Shown one piece after another: positions 54,557-64,000 of a stretch of DNA of 64,000 nt. Position 1 is the stretch's first letter. Each line of letters opens with the position of its first letter. This stretch comes from Centrapalus pauciflorus. Its lineage: Eukaryota; Streptophyta; Magnoliopsida; Asterales; Asteraceae. Below the pieces are notes generated by a model. That model was given only the letters and a program-made list of their open reading frames with translations, was not told where the DNA came from and did not search any database. The DNA is taken from contig JAANYP010002854.1 of the NCBI GenBank assembly GCA_020465985.1, forward strand, positions 248,001 through 312,000, written 5' to 3'. The position numbers were made by a program, and so were the translations under genes.

Positions 54557-54691
54557 AACTTAAATCCTAATATTTTGTACTGTAATTTAATATTCCGCGC
54601 TTAATTACTCTATCTTAGTTTGATTGATATCGTATTGCATGATGTGGGACCTAGACTCGTGACTACTGCCCCGCAAGGGTTGGTCTTCACA
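54557..54691 (+). repeat. G4 5' LTR, last part
   Basis: It begins with the AACTT duplication, matches 61807-61950 and ends GGTCTTCACA. Confidence 0.88.
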
Positions 54692-54694
54692 GGA

Positions 54695-54706
54695 TGGTAT
54701 CAGAGC
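54695..54706 (+). other. G4 primer-binding site
   Basis: TGGTATCAGAGC three bases after the LTR. The donor seen in G3 after the primer site is ATGAGT here, one base from GTGAGT. Confidence 0.87.
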
Positions 54707-54891
54707 CCATAGTTTGAGTGAATCAAGTATTACATGAGTACTACTTGATCTCAAACTGAAGCAATACATATGTATCAATCATTTAGGTGGATTGAACTGA
54801 GATAGGATGTACAGACTGTTAGGATGGGAAAAAGGGTACATAGATCTAAGTCTATAAAATGATAGTTAGATGATTTTAATTTTCAGTTAAG

Positions 54892-56484
54892 ATGTCAGGA
54901 TCAGGGTCAGGTGACATACCAAGCAACATGACCTCACAGCAAATGTTTGAAATGATGCAACAATTGTTAGCCCAACACTCTGAGCAACAAAATAAAATAA
55001 TGCAAGAACAGTTTCAGGCCAGAGATGAGGCTGAAGCTAAAAGACGTGATGATAAAAGAAATAAGAGAAAAGATAAACAAGTCCAGAACGATGAAACTCA
55101 TTCTGATAACTCTACCCCTGATGCCCAAATTGAGCAGCCTAAAGGCTGTAAATTTAAAGATTTTAAAGCGAGCGGTGCCCTGAACTTTGAGGGTACAGTC
55201 AATCCAATTCAGGCGATGGATTGGATCAGCCATACTGAAGAAATCTTCAGGATTTCTGACTGCTTAGATTCAAAGAAAGTAAGTTATGCGTCTGCGTTAT
55301 TTGTTGGAGCTGCCCGTGCTTGGTGGAAGACTCAGAGGAGCATATATGGAGAAGAGGTGATACAGACTTTAGAGTGGAATCAATTCCTAGATATGTTTAA
55401 TGCGAAGTATTGCCCGATCGATCTGCGAGACAAGATGGAAGTACAACTGATGCAGTTGACTCAAGGAACCAAAACTGTTGATGAATACGAACATGAATTT
55501 TCACGGCTTTGTGGCTACTCTTCGTATCAAGTAGCTACTGAGGAAAGGAAGATGAATAGATTCCGCGGAGGACTCAACCCAAGATACCGGCATCTGATGA
55601 GTGCGATAAAGTATAAGTCCTATCTGGAAATGGTGGAAGCGGCCAGACAGATCGAGAGAGGATATCTAGAGTACGGCGATCAGCTCTATGCTCCATCAGC
55701 GAACCCGACATGTCCATCTCCTCCGAAGAAGCAGAGATTCAGTAGATTCTTCAGGCCGAACAAGTCTCAGTCTCAGGAACCTCAGCAATCTCACCAGTAC
55801 AGTTCGCCACAGAAAGTCCAAGCCTATTCCCTCATAAACGAGCCCCGATTTTGTAAAAGATGCAGAAGGTCACGCATGGGATTATGTAACCCAGACGACG
55901 TTACATGCTTTGCTTGCAACAGAATTGGTCACAGTAGCGAAGAGTGTCCACAACGAGGACTCGGATGTGCGAAATGTGGGAAACGAGGACACTTCCTGTA
56001 TCAGTGTCGCAGTGGGCAACGAGGTCAGTCACAATCGTCAGCGGGAGGATCTACAATGAAAAGCTCAGCTGCAACGCCAACCACAAGGACTAGAGCATTT
56101 CAAATAACAGCCGAGGAAGCAAAGGAAACCCCTGACGTGGTTACCGGTACGTTCATGCTTAACTCAATCCCTGCACGCGTATTATTTGATTCCGGCGCTA
56201 GTCGTTCCTTTATATCGACTTCTTTCACACAAAGATTATTCAAATCTCCATCGAAGCTTCCCGTGATACTTGATATTGAGACAGCCAGTAACAACTATGT
56301 TATGGCTGATTCTATTTATCGAAACTGTACTCTGCTTGTTGATAATATTGTGTTCAACCTCGACCTTATCCCGATTCCGTTGAAAGAGTTCGACGTCATC
56401 ATCGGCATGGACTGGCTAATGAATAACGAGGCTACGATCGTCTGCAATCGGCGAATCATCAGAATTAGGTCTTCAGACGGCTGA
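54892..56484 (+). pseudogene. gag: G4 Gag and protease (530 codons to a premature TGA)
   Basis: A single open frame, without the frameshift of G3, begins MSGSGSGD five bases after AATTTTCAG. It has the charged N-terminal helix, Gag domain (AMDWISHTEEIF...AWW, LTQGTKTVDEYEHEF), three zinc-binding motifs (CKRC..., CFACNRIGHSSEEC, CAKCGKRGHFLYQC) and protease with DSGAS and DVIIGMDWL. The stop at 56482-56484 replaces the Arg codon CGA of G3 with TGA, a change expected from deamination of a methylated CpG. RT follows in the same frame, so gag, protease and RT were one polyprotein. Confidence 0.88.
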
Positions 56485-57309
56485 GTGTTAGAGATAAAAG
56501 GCGAGAAGCGAAAAGCTGCTCACTGCTTCATTTCAGTTGAAGAAGCGTATAAGTATCTATCTAAGGGTCACGAATGTTACATATGCTATGTTTCGTCTGA
56601 ATCTATCCCTGAGTTCCCAGTCGTATTTCCGGATGACATTTCTGGAGTGCCACCGGAACGTCAAGTTGAGTTTGGTATTGACTTGGTTCCTGGTGCGGCT
56701 CCCATTGCCAAAGCTCCCTACAGACTTGCACCTACAGAAATGCAGGAAATGTCAAAACAATTGCAAGAGCTGTTAGAAAAGGGATTTATCCGACCGAGTT
56801 CATCTCCGTGGGGTGCACCTGTCTTATTTGTAAAGAAGAAAGACGGAACTCTCAGAATGTGCATCGATTATCGCGAGTTGAACAAAGTCACCATAAAGAA
56901 TAAATATCCTCTGCCCAGAATCGATGATTTATTCGATCAGCTACAAGGAGCCAGTTATTTCTCCAAGATTGATCTTCGTTCTGGGTATCATCAATTGAAA
57001 GTAAGAGATGAGGATGTTCCGAAAACAGCTTTTCGAACGAGATACAGTCATTACGAATTTCTCGTAATGCCGTTCGGTTTAACGAATGCACCAGCGGCGT
57101 TCATGGATCTCATGAATCGCGTGTGGAGACCGATGCTGGATAAGTCAGTTATCATATTCATACCCGATATTCTGATTTACTCCAAAACGGAGGCTGATCA
57201 TTCTAATCATCTGCGACAATTGCTAGAGTTACTGAGAAAAGAAAGACTCTACGCAAAATTCTCTAAGTGCGATTTCTGGCTCAGACAGTACAACTTTACA
57301 TTGTCTTGA
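56485..57309 (+). pseudogene. G4 reverse transcriptase, exon-1 side
   Basis: In frame after the TGA. It has an in-frame deletion of about 14 residues before FPVVFPDDISG relative to G3. RT motifs are clear (GFIRPSSSPWGAP, CIDYRELNKV, FSKIDLRSGYHQ), but the catalytic motif is FIPD instead of FIDD, so one active-site Asp is lost and the enzyme should be dead. Homology ends at CDFWLRQ (57288); the remaining residues to 57309 are intron-like sequence. Confidence 0.87.
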
Positions 57310-57372
57310 GTTATTCCTTGAGCTTTCTTTGTTTTAAACAAAAACTTGATATTCTATTTGATTTCATTATAG
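57289..57372 (+). other. G4 counterpart of the RT-RNase H intron
   Basis: 84 nt, alignable with the G3 intron but with several substitutions and indels. The acceptor CATTATAG/A is kept. The donor has lost one G (CAG-TACAAC instead of CAG/GTATAA), so accurate splicing would now be impaired. Coding homology resumes at 57373 with IQFLG. Confidence 0.75.
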
Positions 57373-58041
57373 ATCCAATTCCTTGGACTTGTTATATCTG
57401 GTGAAGGAACATCAGTTGATCCGTCCAAAGTCGAGGCCGTTCAAAAATGGCAAACGCCTCGCAATGCCTCCGAAATAAGAAGTTTCCTTGGATTGGCTGG
57501 TTATTAACGGCGATTCATAAAGGACTTCTCGAAGATTGCTGTGCCACTTACTATGCTAACACGAAAGAATACCCCTTTCGTATGGACTGATAAACAGCAA
57601 GAGGCATTCGAAACTCTGAAACAGAAACTTATTCAAGCGCCAATCCTAGCCTTACCAGAGGGCAACGATGTTTTTGTCGTTTACAGCGACGCATCTGGTA
57701 CTGGCTTAGGATGTGTTCTAATGCAAAGGGGAAAAGTAATTGCCTACGCTTCAAGGCAATTGAAGGATTATGAGAAAAGTGCACCGACTCATGATCTTCA
57801 GTTGGCTGCCGTTACCTTTGCACTGAAAATCTGGCGTCACTATCTCTATGGGACTCGGTGTCAACTCTACACCGATCATAAGAGTCTCAAACATCTCTTT
57901 ACTCAAAAGGATCTAAACATGAAAAAGCGTCGGTCCTTGGAGCTTATCAAGGACTATGATTGTGAGATCCTATATCATCCCGGCAAAGCTAATGTTGTCG
58001 CGGATGCTTTGAGTAGGAAAGTATATCCGGAAAAGTGTTGA
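57373..58041 (+). pseudogene. G4 RT thumb and RNase H
   Basis: IQFLGLVISGEG...SVDPSKVEAV to SFLGLAGY, then TAA at about 57505 in place of Tyr. The frame from 57541 carries the complete RNase H (VVYSDASGTGLGCVLMQ, THDLQLAAV, YTDHKSLKHLF, HPGKANVVADALSRK), without the frameshift and stop that break G3. It ends at TGA 58039-58041, and a second stop (58093-58095) precedes integrase. Confidence 0.86.
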
Positions 58042-58110
58042 TATGCCCTGACTCCAGTTGTATTCTCTTCCAATCTTATCGAGGACATCAGATAAGCTCA
58101 AGCCGAAGCG

Positions 58111-59274
58111 TTGAAAGAAGAGAATATCAGTTCTGAAAATCTCAAAGGGCAGTTACAATTCTTATCTCTGAACCATTTGGGATTTCACTGTCTCAAGGGA
58201 AACCGAATCTGGATTCCTAAATATGGTTCTATCCACAACACTCTTCTATCTGAAGCCCATCAGTCCAAGTTTTCTGTTCATCCTGGCAGCTCAAAGATGT
58301 ACTTTGATCTGAAAACTTACAACTGGTGGCCAGGAATGAAGAAATACATCGGTCGTTATGTTGAAAGCTGCAGGATATGTCAAATGGTTAGGGCAGAACA
58401 GCAGAAACCCTTCGGGGATATGCAACCACTACGAGTTCCTGAATGGAAGTGGGAGCATATAACAATGGACTTCATCACGAAGTTTCCAAAAACCAAGAGA
58501 CAGCACGACTCCATCTGGGTAGTCGTGGACCGATTAACGAAGTCAGCTCACTTCATACCAATGAAAGAAACATACTCTCTTGATAGGTTGGCACAACTAT
58601 ACATCACCGAAATAATTTCTCGTCACGGTATGCCAAAGTCTATCGTATCAGATCGTGATAGTCGTTTCACATCTAGATTCTGGCAAGCTGTACAAGACGC
58701 GATGGGTACTCGGATGTCTATGAGTACTGCTTATCATCCTAATGCTGATGGACAGAGTGAGCAAACTATCCTTACTCTCGAAGATATGCTTCATGCCTGT
58801 GTTCTTGATCTAGGTGGTAACTGGGATGACCACTTGCCTCTGGTCGAATTTTCTTACAGTAACAGTTATCATTCAACGATCAAGATGGCTCCTTTTGAAG
58901 CTTTGTACGGAAGAAAATGCAGAACTCCCACCTGTTGGCGTGAAACAGCTGAATCGCCAATAGCAAGACCTGCCCTTCTACAGTTGACTCATGAAAAGAT
59001 TCAACTAGTCAGAAGGAACATTCTAGAAGCTCAAAGCAGGCAGAAGTCATATTATGATAATCGACACAGATCAATAAGCTTTGCAGTTAACGATTGGGTG
59101 ATGCTGAAAGTATCCCCAATGAAGAATGTGGTGAGATTCATAAAGCGAAATAAGCTAGCTCCAAGATTCATCGGTCCGTTCAAGACTGTTGAAAAGATAG
59201 GAAACCAATCTTATCGTCTTGAACTGCCAGCGGACTTATCTGGATACATCCTGTATTCCATGTTAGTCAATTGA
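58111..59274 (+). pseudogene. G4 integrase
   Basis: HHCC zinc finger (H in SEAH, H in VHPGSS, ESCRICQMV), catalytic core with D in ITMDFI, D in VSDRDSRF and E in DGQSEQTI, and GPF segment (RFIGPFKTVEKIG). A one-base deletion near 59245 turns the expected HPVFHVSHL into an out-of-frame end at 59274. The remaining tail is in another frame downstream. Confidence 0.87.
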
Positions 59275-59513
59275 GAAAGAGTCTAGCTGATAAAAGAGAA
59301 GTTCAAATACCACATGTTAATCTGCAAGTTGATGAAAAGCTTCGAGTGGTTGAAGAGCCAGAACGTATTTTGGACTCGAAGACCAAGAAGCTTAGAAATA
59401 AAAATATACAGATGGTGCTCGTCCAGTGGAAACACCACGAAGGTTCGCATCAGTCTTGAGAATCTGAAGATGTCATGAAAGCAACATATCCCAGTCTGTT
59501 CGAACATAGCTAA
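59271..59513 (+). pseudogene. G4 chromodomain-like tail
   Basis: RKSLADKREVQIPHVN to MVLVQWKHHEGSHQS, then TGA (59457-59459) replacing the Trp codon of G3; the rest (ESEDVMKATYPSLFE) follows in frame. This is the C-terminal module that in chromoviruses helps target integration to chromatin. Confidence 0.8.
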
Positions 59514-59529
59514 CTTCGGGGACGAAGTT
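59512..59529 (+). promoter_or_regulatory. G4 hairpin before 3' LTR
   Basis: AACTTCG-GGGA-CGAAGTT, identical to G3, at the pol stop. Confidence 0.7.
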
Positions 59530-59550
59530 TGTGCGTGGTGGAGCCCATTC

Positions 59551-61950
<2,400 letters not shown>

Positions 61951-62239
61951 GAATATTATATAATTCTATATCTTTTTATGTAGATCGACATTACTATTCA
62001 TAATCTATGTAAAATGTCATATTTCTAATATATTTCATATATTTTAACGTTTCTTATACATTTATATATCTTTTTACGTAGATTAACATTAGTATTCAAT
62101 GCGTTTTCTTGTATATTTTATATCAGTTGCATATCAAGTGTTTGATAAAATGTCTAAATGAAATCTTTTTTTTTTGTTTCAATGTGTTTTTTGTATATAT
62201 TTTATCATGTAATCTACGTAAAATATATGATACTTGACA
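61951..62239. other. AT-rich flank, first copy of a larger duplication
   Basis: The start of a segment that recurs about 826 bases later (ATATCAGTTGCAT at 62120 and 62945). No gene. Confidence 0.6.
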
Positions 62240-62640
62240 TTTGACAAGACATTTTACGTAGATTGCATGACATTGTACGTAGATTGCATGACATGACAAG
62301 ATAATCTATGTAGATTATCATATATAGTCTATCTACATTATCATGTAATCTACGTAGATTATCATATATTATAGATTATCATGTAATCTACGTAGAATAT
62401 AGGATATTTGACATTCTACACGACATTCTACGTAGATTACATGATAATCTACATAATAATACGTATACGTAGAATATACGTAGATTACATGATAATCTAC
62501 GTAGATTGCATGAGAATCTACGTAGATTGCATGACATTCTACGTAGATTGCATGACATTCTACGTAGATTGTACATAGAATATGTTCGTCGATACTCTAC
62601 ATAGAATACGACAAATTCATTTTCCATGTTTTATAATAAA
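62240..62640. repeat. 21-bp palindromic satellite, block 1
   Basis: Irregular tandem units like TTCTACGTAGATTGCATGACA, each built on the palindrome ATCTACGTAGAT, at about 21-bp spacing. Unit edges vary between TTACATGATAA and TTGCATGACAT linkers. Confidence 0.88.
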
Positions 62641-62692
62641 CATCATTGCAAGATATTAGATTTATAATGAATGTAATAGTTATTAGATGTTT

Positions 62693-62800
62693 TACATGAT
62701 AATCTACGTAGATTACATGATAATCTACGTAGATTACATGATAATCTACGTAGATTACATGATAATCTATGTAGATTACATGATAATCTACATAGAATAT
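62693..62800. repeat. 21-bp palindromic satellite, block 2
   Basis: About five regular units of ACATGATAATCTACGTAGATT, more homogeneous than block 1. Confidence 0.92.
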
Positions 62801-63054
62801 AATACACTACTTGTAAAAAATCACATATAATCCATGTAGAATGTTATGTTTCTTATATATTTCATATATTTTTATGTTTTTTATACATTTCTATATAATT
62901 TTATGTAGATTAACATTACTATTCAATGTGTTTTTGGTATATTTTATATCAGTTGCATACCAATTGTTTGATAAAATGTCTAAATGAAATCTTCTTTTTT
63001 GTATCAATGCGTTTTTTATATATTTTATCATGTAATCTATGTTGAATATATGAT

Positions 63055-63190
63055 ACTTTACATTCTACACGACATTCTACGTATATTGCATGACATTCTA
63101 TGTAGATTGCATGCCATTATACGTAGATTGCATTCCATTCTACGTAGATTGCATGACATTCTACGTAGATTGTACATAGAATATGTTCAT
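63055..63190. repeat. 21-bp palindromic satellite, block 3
   Basis: About six units of the TTGCATGACATTCTACGTAGA type; equivalent to part of block 1 through the 826-base duplication. Confidence 0.88.
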
Positions 63191-63267
63191 CGATACTCTA
63201 CATAGAATATGACGGATTCATTTTTCATGTTTTATAATGAAGATTATTTGTAAAATATTAGATTTAT

Positions 63268-63931
63268 TGTTGGGAAATATTCTAAGTAAGTTCAAACTGT
63301 TAGCTATACTTCTCAGACTGTTAGTAGTTTTTCTATGTAAGTACAAAGTTCATGCTGTTAGTTGAAGAATCTCAAGCTGCTAGTATAAAAGTTCATGCTG
63401 CCAGAGTAATTTCACTCAAGCTGCCCTGCTCAAACTGCTAAGAGATTCAAGCTGCTCAACGGTTTCATAAACAGAAAGTGCTGATATTCAGGAAAAGATA
63501 TCTACACGAAGATTCCAGCATATCTACTATCAGAGAAGTCAAAATCCTTCAAGGAAATGAATCATAAAGCATTATAAATACACAGAATAGGTTTTTCTAT
63601 TGTACAAGAAGTTTCTGCATATTCAAGTTTGTAATTGCTTTTTGTTTAAGTTTTCATAAGCCTCTAAGGTTGTAAAACCCTAAGAACAATTTGTGTTCTT
63701 CGTCTAATCAAACAGATTAGAGGTGATTGTAATCATTCTGATTCAGCAATACAAGCAGTTTTGATTATTACTTGTGTTTATTTGTTATTGATTCTGAAAG
63801 CTTTTATCAAAATAGTTAAGTGTTATTCCGCAAACTTCTTAATTAGACTTTGATTTAATACAAGATTATTGGTTTACACTCTGATCAATTCAAATCAGTT
63901 AATCTTAGGTAGTTAAGTTCAGATCCTGACA
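63268..63931 (+). repeat. C4: 5' LTR of an LTR retrotransposon running out of the window
   Basis: It begins TGTTGGGAAAT and ends GATCCTGACA, about 664 bp, and is followed by a primer site. TATAAATA at 63573-63580. Its U3 has a series of CAAGCTGCT / CATGCTGTTAG words at 20-30 base spacing. The size suggests Ty1/Copia, but no coding sequence is in view. Confidence 0.8.
63573..63580 (+). promoter_or_regulatory. C4 LTR TATA box
   Basis: TATAAATA about 360 bases before the LTR end; the likely transcription start is near 63605. Confidence 0.65.
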
Positions 63932-63933
63932 AG

Positions 63934-63945
63934 TGGTATCAAAGC
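63934..63945 (+). other. C4 primer-binding site
   Basis: TGGTATCAAAGC two bases after the LTR; differs from the initiator tRNA-Met complement at one position. The last 55 bases of the window are element leader. Confidence 0.78.
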
Positions 63946-64000
63946 CACAGGTCGTTCTTTGTTTTTCAAAGTCGAAAGTTTTCTTTTAAATCTTTAATCT

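Noticed and set aside
62388..63205. Repetitive frames with NLRRMSC-like and ILRRLHD-like repeats
   Set aside because: They are translations of the 21-bp satellite, not leucine-rich-repeat proteins.

Overview
This window is intergenic plant DNA, almost certainly from an angiosperm. It is AT-rich and nearly all of it is nested LTR retrotransposons. The plant assignment rests on initiator-tRNA-Met primer sites (TGGTATCAGAGC), CT-rich leaders behind TATA boxes, SIRE-type Ty1/Copia and Tekay/Del-like Ty3/Gypsy proteins, and an actin fragment whose intron lies exactly between codons 20 and 21 as in plant actins. I cannot name the species. I found no intact host gene, tRNA, rRNA or CRISPR array.

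Element names used here: G = Ty3/Gypsy type, C = Ty1/Copia type. G1 (before base 1 to 49478) is an LTR-interior-LTR-interior-LTR tandem with LTRs of about 3.66 kb and 2.3 kb gag-only interiors. Its first LTR is split into 1-1509, 13856-14379 and 37119-37516. C1 (1510-13855, minus) and C2 (14380-37118, plus) sit in that LTR and belong to one SIRE-like Copia family. G2 (2766-10637, target duplication TACAG) lies in C1. G3 (21678-31334) lies in C2 between pol and its 3' ORF. G1 ends inside exon 2 of an actin pseudogene (49479-49703, minus). After about 3 kb of non-repetitive DNA comes G4 (52508-61950), a relative of G3 whose 5' LTR holds a solo C-family LTR (53436-54556, duplication AACTT). Then come a 21-bp palindromic satellite (62.2-63.2 kb) and the 5' LTR of another element, C4 (63268-63931).

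Coding capacity: C2 has an intact pol (1110 aa) and an intact 1314-aa 3' ORF of unknown function, but its gag is frameshifted. G3 and G4 carry gag, protease, RT, RNase H, integrase and a chromodomain-like tail, all broken by a few stops and frameshifts. G2 has an intact gag with a thoroughly decayed pol between near-identical LTRs. G1 carries only a broken gag.

The most interesting signal is splicing. G3 and G4 share an 84-89 nt intron-like insert exactly between RT and RNase H; removing it in G3 restores the canonical protein junction, and the decayed pol of G2 has no insert there. All four Gypsy-type elements have a 3' splice-site consensus 2-6 nt before the gag ATG. Matching donors lie in the LTR leader (GAG/GTAAG type) and, in G2 and G3, just after the primer site. 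Together this suggests gag and pol made from spliced RNAs while unspliced RNA is the genome. A hairpin with covarying arms just before the 3' LTR is also shared by all four.
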